DNA of 64,000 nucleotides from Astrobacterium formosum (GTDB lineage Bacteria; Pseudomonadota; Alphaproteobacteria; Rhizobiales; Xanthobacteraceae). The notes under the pieces are model-generated. The model did not search any database and was not told where the DNA came from. It was given only the letters and a program-made list of their open reading frames with translations. The stretch covers positions 310,001-374,000 of the forward strand of contig JAVDCA010000001.1 in the NCBI GenBank assembly GCA_030848545.1, given 5' to 3'. Below, piece after piece: positions 52,999 to 60,431 of the stretch. Within the stretch, counting starts at the first letter, position 1. Each line of letters begins with the position of its first letter. The position numbers and the translations under genes were made by a program.

Positions 52999-53411
52999 TG
53001 CAGGCTCTTCTGTGGGACACCTGCGCGGCCATTTGGATCGCTCAAGAGGAAGATTTGGCGCCGTCCGCGCTCCAGGCTCTCGATGCCGCCCATGCGGCGG
53101 GCGTACCGTCCTACGTGTCGGCCATCACGGCGTGGGAAGTCGGTCTCCTCGCCGCGCGTGGCAGACTGCAGATGCTGATCACGCCGCAACGTTGGTTTGC
53201 ACGGCTTTTGCAGGTGCCGAATGTCAGGCTCGCCGAACTTTCGCCGGACATCCTGATCGCCTCGTCATACCTGCCCGGGACGCCACCCCGTGATCCGGCG
53301 GACCGCATCATCGCGGCGACGGCGCGCGATCTCGGCGCCACGCTCGTGACCCGCGATGGTGCACTGCTCGACTACGGCTCCCAGGGGCACGTCAACGTAC
53401 TGGCCTGCTGA
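52998..53411 (+). CDS. PIN-domain toxin, VapC type
   Basis: A 137-residue PIN nuclease. Active-site acids: Asp in LLWDTCAAIWIA, Glu in SAITAWEVGLLAARG, Asp in PRDPADRIIAATARD and Asp in TLVTRDGALLDYG. It is complete and is coupled to the antitoxin by start/stop overlap. This sub-type usually pairs with short antitoxins ending in a GTDLTxPADPxW tail, as seen upstream, which supports the pairing. It converges with the DUF305 gene 36 bases away. Confidence 0.92.
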   Translation: MQALLWDTCAAIWIAQEEDLAPSALQALDAAHAAGVPSYVSAITAWEVGLLAARGRLQMLITPQRWFARLLQVPNVRLAELSPDILIASSYLPGTPPRDPADRIIAATARDLGATLVTRDGALLDYGSQGHVNVLAC

Positions 53412-53447
53412 CGCCGATGGCCCGACTGCTTCTCCCGGTGCTCGTGT

Positions 53448-53933
53448 TCACGGCCGCCGCGCTGGCGGCAGGTCGGCGCCAACAGCGGGGTTCTTTTCGA
53501 GCTCGGCGACGAGCGTCTCCATCTCGGTGATCTCGCGCAACTGGGACTCGATGATCTGGTCGGCGAGTTTTCGCACCCGCGGGTCGCGGATGTGGGCCCG
53601 CTCGCTGGTCAGGACCGCGATGGAGTGGTGCGGGATCATCGCCTTCATGTAGGCGACATCGCCGACGGTCGCCTGGCTGCGCACCAGCCACAGGGCGAGC
53701 GCGAAGACGACGACGCTCGACGCCACGATCGCCATATTGGCACGCGTGTTTGCGTACATGCCCCACATGAACGAGATCATCACCACCGCCATGGTGGCGC
53801 CCATCACGACGGCCATCCAGGTGCGGGTCTGGCTGTACCAGACGTGGTCGAGCGCGAACGTGTTGAGATACATGAGGCCGAACATGATCACGGTCGAGGT
53901 GACGATCATGGCGGCAAAACGCAGGTAGGACAT
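53448..53933 (-). CDS. DUF305 membrane-anchored protein
   Basis: A 161-residue protein with four N-terminal membrane segments (FAAMIVTSTVIMFGLMYLN, TWMAVVMGATMAVVMISFMW, MAIVASSVVVFALALWLV) and a C-terminal DUF305 part: MKAMIPHHSIAVLTSERA, VRKLADQIIESQLREITEME. The His pair and Met-rich helices are like the copper-linked four-helix bundles of the family. A role in metal handling is possible, not shown. Confidence 0.87.
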   Translation of the reverse strand: MSYLRFAAMIVTSTVIMFGLMYLNTFALDHVWYSQTRTWMAVVMGATMAVVMISFMWGMYANTRANMAIVASSVVVFALALWLVRSQATVGDVAYMKAMIPHHSIAVLTSERAHIRDPRVRKLADQIIESQLREITEMETLVAELEKNPAVGADLPPARRP

Positions 53934-54037
53934 GGGTTTCTCCGAAGCCTAAGGGCTCCGGGTCCAAGACGTTCCAGGGAAAAATGTTCCGCCGGCCAGC
54001 CGACAGACCGAGCCCGCCTGGCGGTTGCCAGTGCCGC

Positions 54038-54478
54038 TCAGGGACGCCGCGGCGGATAGCGCAGCGGCGCGTCGTCGGCGGGCACGATGATCTTGCCGAT
54101 CGGCCACAGCGCCAGCCCGGCGAGCTTGAGGTGGGCCCAGGCGAACGGAATGCCGATGATGGTCACGGCGAGCAGGACCGCGGTGATCAGGTGGCCGAGC
54201 GCCAGCCACCAGCCGGCGAGGACGAGCCAGACCAGATTGCCGAGGAAGCCGAAGGGGCCGGTGCCGATGTCCTCCTCGCCGTAATATTCCTCGCGCGACA
54301 CCGCCTTCTGGCCGAACGGCAGCAGGGTGTAGACCGCGATGTTGAAGGCCGCGCGCGTCCACGGCAGGCCGATGATGGTGATCGCCATGATGACGGCGGC
54401 GAGGATCCAGCCGGCCGCCATCCACAGGCCGCCGAACAGGATCCACAGGATGTTGAGAAGGAAGGAGAGGAGGGACAT
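54038..54478 (-). CDS. YccF-domain membrane protein
   Basis: A 146-residue protein with two YccF repeats: LLNILWILFGGLWMAAGW with IIGLPWTRAAFNIA, and LVWLVLAGWWLALGHL with IIGIPFAWAHLKLAGLAL. It has four membrane helices. The family is widespread and uncharacterised. It lies between DUF305 and prephenate dehydrogenase on the same strand, 39 bases after the latter. Confidence 0.9.
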   Translation of the reverse strand: MSLLSFLLNILWILFGGLWMAAGWILAAVIMAITIIGLPWTRAAFNIAVYTLLPFGQKAVSREEYYGEEDIGTGPFGFLGNLVWLVLAGWWLALGHLITAVLLAVTIIGIPFAWAHLKLAGLALWPIGKIIVPADDAPLRYPPRRP

Positions 54479-54517
54479 CGGCTTGCGTCTCCGGTCGGCA
54501 GAGCTGGCCGCGGCGCG

Positions 54518-55351
54518 TCACCGGCCCGGCGGCTCGCCTCCATATGGGGAGGATATGGGCGTCACGGAAGCGGCGCCATTGCGGCCGGCTTCGCGTCCGG
54601 CCCCGCCCGCGAGTTCGCGCTTGAGCGCGTCGGCGAGGCCGAAGAAGCGCTCCTGGATCTCGGGCGCGAACGGGTTGTCCTCGATGATGGCGTCGAACAC
54701 GGCGGGGGAGTCGCGGCTCACCATGTCGGCGGCGGCGCGCAGGAGGTCGAAGGAGGGCGTCGTCATGCGCGGCGACGCCACCATGCGGGCGACCAGCCGT
54801 CCGATCATGTGGGTCATGCCCTGGGCGACCGCCATGTCGCGGTCGTGCGCCTCCGGCGTCGTCACCACGACCGCAAGGCCGTGCGCGCGCAGCCAACGCC
54901 GCACCGCGCCGGCGCGCTTGCCGCGGACCGGGCAGAGCACGATCGTGCGGGCCGGGCCGCCGCGGGCGAAGCTCTGCGGCCCGAACAGCGGATGGGTGCC
55001 GACGATCGCCGCATGGGCCGGCAAGGCCTCGGCGAGAACTCGCGCGGGCAGGCATTTCACCGAGCCCACATCGAGGACGAGGGTGCCGGGCCGGACATAG
55101 GGCGCCATCGCCAGCGCGACGGCGCGCATCGCCTTCACGGGCACCGCCAGGACGATGATGTCGGCCGCCGCGGCGTTTGCGAGCGCGCCATGGCGCACGG
55201 CGTCGAGCGCCGGCGACGCCACGGCGTCGTGGACGACGACGTCGAAATCCGTCGCCAGGAACGGATATGCGAGACGGCCGAAGGCGCCGTAGCCGATCAG
55301 GCCCAGCGTCGGCCGGACGGGGCGGGGCGGATGGGCGATGGGCGTCCACAT
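54518..55351 (-). CDS. Prephenate/arogenate dehydrogenase
   Basis: A 277-residue NAD(P)-dependent dehydrogenase for tyrosine synthesis. It has the Rossmann motif LGLIGYGAFGRLAYPFL, ADIIVLAVPVKAM, VLDVGSVKCLPARVL, active-site His in IVGTHPLFGPQSFA and MTHMIGRLVARM in the C-terminal helical domain. The short single-domain form has no chorismate mutase or ACT domain. ATG 55351 (MWTPIAHPPR) is chosen. A terminator and a 16-codon frame in the leader suggest attenuation. Confidence 0.88.
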   Translation of the reverse strand: MWTPIAHPPRPVRPTLGLIGYGAFGRLAYPFLATDFDVVVHDAVASPALDAVRHGALANAAAADIIVLAVPVKAMRAVALAMAPYVRPGTLVLDVGSVKCLPARVLAEALPAHAAIVGTHPLFGPQSFARGGPARTIVLCPVRGKRAGAVRRWLRAHGLAVVVTTPEAHDRDMAVAQGMTHMIGRLVARMVASPRMTTPSFDLLRAAADMVSRDSPAVFDAIIEDNPFAPEIQERFFGLADALKRELAGGAGREAGRNGAASVTPISSPYGGEPPGR

Positions 55352-55387
55352 GGCGGTCTCCGGGGCTTTGCCGCCGGGGATGCTCGA

Positions 55388-55414
55388 ACAAAAAAGCCGC
55401 CTCGGCGGCGGCTT
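55388..55414 (-). terminator. Intrinsic terminator in the prephenate dehydrogenase leader
   Basis: On the minus strand aagccgcc and ggcggctt form an 8-bp stem with loop gccga and run straight into tttttt. It lies only 37 bases before the prephenate dehydrogenase start, and there is no minus-strand gene upstream of it to terminate. That position argues for conditional termination (attenuation). Confidence 0.82.
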
Positions 55415-55444
55415 GCGTTCGAACAAAGGTGATCGCTGCCGCTC

Positions 55445-55495
55445 CTATGGGAGGAGCGTGTGGTACAGGCCGGTGAGGGCGGGGCGGGCGATCAT
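55445..55495 (-). CDS. Possible leader peptide before the attenuator
   Basis: A 16-codon frame MIARPALTGLYHTLLP ends 31 bases before the terminator stem. It contains one Tyr (TGLYHT), which would fit tyrosine-sensing, but a single codon is weak and the ribosome-binding site is poor. It is listed because of its position only. A riboswitch, RNA-binding protein or tRNA-based control of the same terminator is equally possible. Confidence 0.3.
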   Translation of the reverse strand: MIARPALTGLYHTLLP

Positions 55496-55546
55496 TCGCG
55501 TGCCATAGGCCACGCGGCGAGGTTGGTCAAGCCGGCGTGACGGGGC

Positions 55547-55660
55547 GTAGCCTGGGTTGAGCAAACGCGAAGCCTTAGGAAAGCCAGTAGTTGGCATGGG
55601 CGCAATCCGGCTGCGGATTGTCTTGACATCCTGGGTTTCGCTGCGCTCAACCCAGGCTAC
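55547..55660. repeat. Long intergenic inverted repeat (gggttgagc family)
   Basis: gtagcctgggttgagc (55547-55562) is a perfect reverse complement of gctcaacccaggctac (55645-55660). Inner segments (acgcgaagcc / ggtttcgct) also pair. It belongs to the same family as 943-1024. It lies just upstream of the SDR gene and contains no coding frame. A ttgaca at 55623-55628 falls inside it and might act as a -35 for the SDR gene. Confidence 0.75.
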
Positions 55661-55699
55661 GAGCTACGATCGTATCGTTGCCGTCAAGGAGACTTTGCA

Positions 55700-56449
55700 A
55701 TGACCAAGACCGCTCTGATCACCGGCGCCACCTCGGGTATCGGCGAGGCCTCAGCCCGCGCCTTCGTTTCGGCCGGCTGGCACGTCATCGCGACCGGCCG
55801 CCGGGCGGAGCGGCTGGCGGCGCTGCAATCTGAGCTCGGGGCGGACAAGCTCCATACGGCCTGCTTCGACGTCTGCGACGAGCCGGCGCGCGACAAGGCG
55901 CTCGACGCCCTGCCGGATGGTTTTCGCGACATCGACCTCCTGATCAACAATGCCGGCCTCGCGCTCGGCACCAAGCCGGCACAGCAAGCCGACCTCGCCC
56001 AGTGGCGGCGCATGATCGACACCAACGTGACCGCGCTCGTCTCGCTCACCCACAAGCTGCTGCCGGCGCTGATTGCCCGCAAGGGCGCCATCATCAACAT
56101 CTCGTCGGTCGCGGCCACCTACGCCTATACGGGCGGCAACGTCTATGGGGGCTCGAAGGCGTTCGTGTCGCAGTTCTCGCGCAATCTGAGGAGCGACCTG
56201 CACGGCACCGGGGTGCGTGTCACCTCGATCGAACCGGGCATGATCGCGACCGAGTTCTGGCTCGTACGCAGCGGCGACCCGGCGGCCTCGGACGCGCAGT
56301 ATCGCGGCTACAAGCCCCTGACCGGCGACGACATCGCGGCGACGCTCCTGTGGGTTGCGACCCTGCCGGAACACGTCAACATCAACCGGCTGGAGCTGAT
56401 GCCGGTCGCCCAGTCGCTCGCCGGCATGCAGATCGCGCGCGAGGGGTGA
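55700..56449 (+). CDS. SDR family oxidoreductase (YdfG-like)
   Basis: A 249-residue short-chain dehydrogenase. NADP-binding TGATSGIGEASARAF with ATGRRAERL, NNAGLALG, Ser in INISSVAATYAY and YGGSKAF (Tyr-x3-Lys). IEPGMIATEF and EHVNINRLELMPVAQS match the YdfG/serine 3-dehydrogenase group, which oxidises 3-hydroxy acids. gtcaaggag precedes the ATG. greB follows on the same strand after a 15-bp tandem array. Confidence 0.92.
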   Translation: MTKTALITGATSGIGEASARAFVSAGWHVIATGRRAERLAALQSELGADKLHTACFDVCDEPARDKALDALPDGFRDIDLLINNAGLALGTKPAQQADLAQWRRMIDTNVTALVSLTHKLLPALIARKGAIINISSVAATYAYTGGNVYGGSKAFVSQFSRNLRSDLHGTGVRVTSIEPGMIATEFWLVRSGDPAASDAQYRGYKPLTGDDIAATLLWVATLPEHVNINRLELMPVAQSLAGMQIAREG

Positions 56450-56463
56450 GTACATCGATCCGG

Positions 56464-56508
56464 AAGGCAATCGCCCCAAAGGCAGTCGCCCCACAGGCTA
56501 TCGTGCCA
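56464..56508. repeat. 15-bp tandem array before greB
   Basis: Three units of aaggcaatcgcccca: 56464-56478, 56479-56493, and a diverged third, 56494-56508, whose last base is the A of the greB ATG. Changes in unit number would shift the distance between SDR and greB without altering phase. Confidence 0.8.
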
Positions 56509-57059
56509 TGAGCAAAGCCTTCACCAGGGAAACCGACGAGGACGCCGACGATCGCGACGACGATTCATCGGGCGACCTGCCGCGCGACGTCAAGAACTAC
56601 GTGACGCCGGCCGGCCAGGCGGCGCTGCAGGCCGAGTTCAAGCGGCTGATGCACGAGGAGCGCCCGAAGGTCGTCGACGTGGTCACCTGGGCGGCGAGCA
56701 ATGGCGACCGCTCGGAGAACGCCGACTATCACTACGGCAAGAAACGCCTGCGCGAGATCGACCGGCGGGCGCGCTATCTCTCGAAGCGGATCAAGAGCGC
56801 GGTGGTGGTCGATCCCAGGCAGCAGCAGGGGCTGCGCCAGGTGTTCTTCGGGGCGACCGTCACCTATGCGCGCGAGGACGGCAGCGAGCACACCGTCACC
56901 CTGGTCGGCGTCGACGAGGCCGACCTCGCGGCGCGCAAGATCAGCTGGCTGTCGCCGGTCGCGCAGGCGCTCATGAAGGCGAAGGAGGGCGACGAGGTGC
57001 AGCTCAAGACGCCGGCCGGATGGGAAGACATCGAGATCGTGGCGATCCGCTACGGCTGA
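56508..57059 (+). CDS. greB: Transcription elongation factor GreB
   Basis: A 183-residue Gre factor that rescues backtracked RNA polymerase by stimulating cleavage. The N-terminal coiled coil bears the acidic tip (WAASNGDRSENADYHYGKKR), and the FKBP-like C domain has FGATVTYAREDGSEHTVTLVG and AQALMKAKEGDEVQLKTP. The 25-residue acidic extension before the core (ETDEDADDRDDDSSGD) is longer than in E. coli. It lies 58 bases after the SDR gene. Confidence 0.95.
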   Translation: MSKAFTRETDEDADDRDDDSSGDLPRDVKNYVTPAGQAALQAEFKRLMHEERPKVVDVVTWAASNGDRSENADYHYGKKRLREIDRRARYLSKRIKSAVVVDPRQQQGLRQVFFGATVTYAREDGSEHTVTLVGVDEADLAARKISWLSPVAQALMKAKEGDEVQLKTPAGWEDIEIVAIRYG

Positions 57060-57079
57060 CTCCCATCAGGCGCTGGCCG

Positions 57080-58186
57080 TCACGCCTGCGGCTGCACGTC
57101 TTCGGCGGGGTCGTCGAGGAAGCGCGGCGTCTGTCCTTGCGCGAGCGCCCAGGCTTTGAGGGCCTCGCGGGGGACCTCGGTGTGCCAGCCGATCTTGTAC
57201 TGGGCGATGACGCCGGTGCTTGCGCACTTGGCCAGTTCGCCGCGCGCGACGGCCTCCAGCATGGCGCTTGCCCATTTGGTCACCTCGGCGGTGACGTGGT
57301 CGCCGGGCGTGAGCCCGCACCACAGGCGCGCCGCATCGGCGACCCGCAGCCGATCGAGCCGCGCCCAGGCGGCGTAGTCGGGGCCGATGTGCACGGGGCT
57401 CGGATCGTGGCCGGCGTCGAAGTCGTCCGGCTCGGAATGGCGCGGGCGGGGCCGGGCACGCCGGCGGGCGGGCCTTGCGGCGATCTCCTCTGGCGGCTCG
57501 GGATCGGGCTCTTCGTCGGCCTCCTCGTCGGCCTCCTCGTCGGCCGCAACGGCCTCGGCGACGGGCGCAGCCTCCTCGACGGGCGCGGGCTCGGTGACAG
57601 GCTGGGGCTCGAAGGCAGGCTCGACGGTTTCGAGGGCCGGAGGCGGCGCCACGATTTCCGCTGCGGGCGGCGGCTCCGCCTCGCTTTGCACCGGCTTGGC
57701 CGCGACGGGCTCGATCACCCCGGGAGGCGCGGCGTCCGCCTCGGCGGCGGCGACCGTAAGGATCTGGACCGCCGGCATCGATCGGGCTTCGATGAGGGCT
57801 GCCTTGGCCTTGGCGTAATACCGCACCGCGACCAGGGCGGCGCACAGGCAGACGGTGGCCGCAAGGGTGATGTAGCCGGCCAGGAGCGCGACCTGATAGG
57901 GAACGTCGAGGCGCAGCGCCCACAGGGTCGACGCGGCGGCAAGGCCGATGCCCACCACCGCGACCGCCAGTCCGGACAGCCCCAGGATCGCGCCGGTTTT
58001 GCGCACGCGTCCCATCGGGCGGGGCGTCACGGCGGGGAGCGCCGATACGGCCGGGGCCGCGTCAGGCTCGCTTGCGGGCAGGCACTCGGTCTCGGCCGGC
58101 ATTGCGGGTACGCCGGCGGCAACCTCGTCGTCGGCCGGCACCGTGAGCACGCGCGAATGCCGTCCCTGGTTCGGATCAAACAACAT
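57080..58186 (-). CDS. Hypothetical two-pass membrane protein with charged linker and C-terminal helical domain
   Basis: A 368-residue protein. A soluble N terminus of about 55 residues, two membrane helices (GAILGLSGLAVAVVGIGLAAA and VALLAGYITLAATVCLCAALV), a 150-residue Glu/Pro/Ala linker, then a compact C-terminal domain (about 280-360): YAAWARLDRLRVADAARLWC, SAMLEAVARGELAKC and VPREALKAWALAQG. That domain has the LxxLtLxxAAxLWCGL pattern of small helical domains seen in many proteobacterial hypothetical proteins. ATG 58186 (MLFDPNQGRH) is chosen. Function is unknown. Confidence 0.7.
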   Translation of the reverse strand: MLFDPNQGRHSRVLTVPADDEVAAGVPAMPAETECLPASEPDAAPAVSALPAVTPRPMGRVRKTGAILGLSGLAVAVVGIGLAAASTLWALRLDVPYQVALLAGYITLAATVCLCAALVAVRYYAKAKAALIEARSMPAVQILTVAAAEADAAPPGVIEPVAAKPVQSEAEPPPAAEIVAPPPALETVEPAFEPQPVTEPAPVEEAAPVAEAVAADEEADEEADEEPDPEPPEEIAARPARRRARPRPRHSEPDDFDAGHDPSPVHIGPDYAAWARLDRLRVADAARLWCGLTPGDHVTAEVTKWASAMLEAVARGELAKCASTGVIAQYKIGWHTEVPREALKAWALAQGQTPRFLDDPAEDVQPQA

Positions 58187-58340
58187 GCGCCACCCGGACC
58201 TCCGACACCACTCAGCGCGCACGCGAATCGATTCTCGCGTGGAACGATATCACGATCCCGCCCGGCGTCGCCGGGGCGGGATTGCCTGTGGATTCAAGCG
58301 CAGGTTGTGGGTATTGCCGGAGCGTGTGCGACGCGTGCGT

Positions 58341-58418
58341 TCACATGCATACGTAGAAGCACACCGCATTGGCCAGGCTGGCGGCCATCAGTGCGAGGGC
58401 GATCACGGTCTCGTACAC
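58341..58418 (-). CDS. 25-residue membrane miniprotein
   Basis: GTG at 58418, with caggag seven bases upstream on the minus strand, opens MYETVIALALMAASLANAVC then FYVCM and a stop. One hydrophobic helix with two Cys near its end. The clean ribosome-binding site and helix make real translation plausible; homologues would settle it. Confidence 0.5.
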   Translation of the reverse strand: MYETVIALALMAASLANAVCFYVCM

Positions 58419-58568
58419 GGCACACTCCTGCCGACTCGTTCGTCCGGAATTGGCCGGACGTTGCGGGAGATTCGCGCCGGAGTCCCGAAATGTATTTTCG
58501 GCCGGATTCAGGAATCGTTTACCGGCCGGAGTCCGTCTGACGATTCCCGGCAGGCAGGTGAGTTCGGC

Positions 58569-58613
58569 TCACGCTTCCAAGCATCACGCTTCCAAGCATC
58601 ACGCTTTCAAGGG
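58569..58613. repeat. 15-bp tandem array at a gene end
   Basis: Two perfect units tcacgcttccaagca (58569-58583, 58584-58598) and a diverged third (58599-58613). The tca of the third unit is the stop codon of the minus-strand gene 58599-58793, and each other unit supplies another in-phase TGA. This is the third 15-bp array in the window. Confidence 0.85.
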
Positions 58614-58793
58614 CGGGTCGGGCGGATCGTTTCCCGGGACCGGGGTCGGATCGCCGAACGGCTGGTCCGGCTCCTCGCTCGGATCGGCGGGCGGATCGTG
58701 GATCGGTGGCTTGGGCTTGTCGCGCATGGGCGGATCCTCGGGCGTGCGCGGCCCGTCGGCGGCAAGGCGCAGGGGATTTTGATGATCGCTCAT
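58599..58793 (-). CDS. Hypothetical Pro/Asp-rich small protein
   Basis: A 64-residue hydrophilic protein (MSDHQNPLRLAADGPRTPED, then a run rich in Pro and Asp, DPPADPSEEPDQPFGDPTP). It is probably disordered. ATG 58793 is chosen; GTG or ATG further upstream would extend it to 83 residues. Similar short Pro-rich proteins are common in Bradyrhizobium relatives. No function can be given. Confidence 0.5.
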   Translation of the reverse strand: MSDHQNPLRLAADGPRTPEDPPMRDKPKPPIHDPPADPSEEPDQPFGDPTPVPGNDPPDPPLKA

Positions 58794-58846
58794 CGGGACT
58801 AAACGAATGGGCGTCGCCCCGGTTCCAGGGCGTTGGGTCGTCCCGC

Positions 58847-59092
58847 TCAAAGCTCGTCGAGATTGTCCGGCACCTCGCCGAATGCCTTCAGGAGGACGGC
58901 GTCGCTAAAGCTTCCCTGGTTGGGATCGCCGCTGCGCTTGAACGCCAGCGCGCCGGCATTGGCCGGTTCGCGTGACATCGCTTCCGCGCGCCGGATCGCG
59001 GCATGCTCGCTCGGCATCTCCTGGGCCTCACCGGCCGCGGGGCCGTCTTCGGTGCGCAGGAATGGCAACGCGACGTAGTAGGTCACCGCCAT
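58847..59092 (-). CDS. Hypothetical small soluble protein
   Basis: An 81-residue protein (MAVTYYVALPFLRTEDGPAA, AIRRAEAMSREPANAGALAF, FSDAVLLKAFGEVPDNLDEL). The beta-alpha-alpha-beta pattern and size resemble small Rhizobiales proteins with no assigned role. gagg (aggcgaac) lies before ATG 59092 on the minus strand. It sits between the Pro-rich gene and the exonuclease. Confidence 0.65.
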   Translation of the reverse strand: MAVTYYVALPFLRTEDGPAAGEAQEMPSEHAAIRRAEAMSREPANAGALAFKRSGDPNQGSFSDAVLLKAFGEVPDNLDEL

Positions 59093-59191
59093 GTTCGCCT
59101 CCTTATAGGGTCTCAGACTGATGAGCCGATGCCGAGGCAATCTCGCGCAAAGCGTATCATATTGCCCGCGACGTCACGGGATGTCTCGCCT

Positions 59192-59869
59192 TCAATCGAA
59201 CGTCCACGAGCGCGGCGTGGCGCTTTCGCCGCCCTTGAGCTGGCGTTCCAGGAGGACGAGCGCATCGGCGGTCATGTCGGCGTCGAGCAGGGCGCCGTGC
59301 TGGGTGTCGCGCTCCGAGGCGTCGAGCGCCAGGCGGTCGCACATGGCGGTGAGCGACTTGGTGGCGTCGGGATAGAGCTGCGCGTAGAGCCGCTGGGTGC
59401 AGATGTAGCGCGCTTCCTCATAGGCGCTCTCGCCCCAGGCGATCACCTTGGCGCGGGCGAATTCGTAGTTGAGAAAATCGCGCTCGTTCTTGTAGGCGTG
59501 GGCGACGATCGGAGAGTCGCCGATGAAGTCGCGCAGCTGCGGCAGGATGGCGGCGAAGCGCGGCGCGCCCTTGAGGTCGCCGGAGCGGATCTTGTGGATG
59601 GCGATCGCCGCCGGGTCGATCGGAGCATCCGGGTTGACCAGCGAGCGCCATGTGGCGCCCTTCGTCCAACCGGCCGCTTCGCGGCGCATCTCGACGAAGC
59701 CGACCTCGATGACGATGCCGGGCGGCTTCCACGCGAACGGCTGCCTGCGGATGAAGTCGGCGTCCGGCGTGCGCTTGCCGGTGGTCTCGGCGTCGAAAGC
59801 GACGAGGCGGTCGAACCCATCGAGAAAATCCGGCGTGTACATGAAGGGGCCCCAATAATGACCGGTCAT
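59192..59869 (-). CDS. DnaQ-like 3'-5' exonuclease (DEDDh)
   Basis: A 225-residue exonuclease-fold protein: ExoI motif VAFDAETTGKR (Asp, Glu), ExoII region PIVAHAYKNERDFLNYEF and ExoIII QHGALLDADMTAD (His, Asp). It matches the 3'-5' exonuclease family of alphaproteobacteria, not the main epsilon subunit. The substrate may be DNA or RNA. It is at the left edge of the accessory island. Confidence 0.87.
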   Translation of the reverse strand: MTGHYWGPFMYTPDFLDGFDRLVAFDAETTGKRTPDADFIRRQPFAWKPPGIVIEVGFVEMRREAAGWTKGATWRSLVNPDAPIDPAAIAIHKIRSGDLKGAPRFAAILPQLRDFIGDSPIVAHAYKNERDFLNYEFARAKVIAWGESAYEEARYICTQRLYAQLYPDATKSLTAMCDRLALDASERDTQHGALLDADMTADALVLLERQLKGGESATPRSWTFD

Positions 59870-60104
59870 CCTTACGCGCGCCGTCCTCCCCCGTCACGGG
59901 GTAGTTGCTCGGGCGGGCAGGGCGGGTGACGGCGAGACGATGAATATGGCCGCCGCCCTTCGTGGCGGGTTCGCGGGGACGCCGGGGCGTTCGGCGGGCG
60001 CAGACCCCCGTACCGTCGTGTATGGAACTTCGCGCGACCGGGTGCCGTTTCGGTGAGGCGGTGGATGTCTGTGTCAGAGCGGCCGGGACGGCTATATTGC
60101 CGCC

Positions 60105-60326
60105 ATGACCAAGCTCTTGCAGCAGGCCCTTCGCGACGTCGACCGGTTGCCGGTCGAAGACCAGGACGCGGCGGCTGGTGCCCTGTTCGATTATCTTGCC
60201 CATCGGCACGACATGCGGCTGACCGACGCACAGCGTGCCGAGCTGCGTCGCCGCCGCGCGGCGCCGATGCGCAAGTGCGTTTCCCATGAAGAGGCGGGCG
60301 AACGCATTCGCCGCCTGGGCCAGTGA
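60105..60326 (+). CDS. Orphan antitoxin-like small protein
   Basis: A 73-residue helical protein: MTKLLQQALRDVDRLPVEDQ, DAAAGALFDYLAHRHDMRL, ending with a basic tail SHEEAGERIRRLGQ. The start (KLLQQALxxVxxLPxxxQD) is like unstable-antitoxin (PF09720-like) or ParD-type N termini. No toxin follows: the next 100 bases are palindromic repeats. It may be an orphan or anti-addiction factor, or may have lost its toxin. Confidence 0.65.
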   Translation: MTKLLQQALRDVDRLPVEDQDAAAGALFDYLAHRHDMRLTDAQRAELRRRRAAPMRKCVSHEEAGERIRRLGQ

Positions 60327-60330
60327 GTAG

Positions 60331-60356
60331 GGCGCAATAGCGAAGCGTATTGCGCC
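60331..60356. repeat. Palindrome ggcgcaata / tattgcgcc
   Basis: A perfect 9-bp inverted repeat around gcgaagcg, directly after the orphan antitoxin-like gene. A decayed version (ggcgcgaatggcgaagcacattgcgc in pieces) lies near 62292-62317 ahead of another copy of the next repeat, so the two palindromes travel together. Confidence 0.7.
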
Positions 60357-60370
60357 GGTGAGAGGCAGGC

Positions 60371-60396
60371 GGCGGATCACGCTTCGCTGATCCGCC
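60371..60396. repeat. Palindromic repeat ggcggatca-cgcttcgc-tgatccgcc, copy 1
   Basis: A perfect 9-bp stem with an 8-base loop, followed by ctacggcc. Four copies occur in the last 3.7 kb (also 62333, 62967 and 63586), none elsewhere in the window. Each is at a gene end in the TA island. Confidence 0.85.
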
Positions 60397-60431
60397 CTAC
60401 GGCCGTGATCCGTCTTACGAGATACGGCCCT

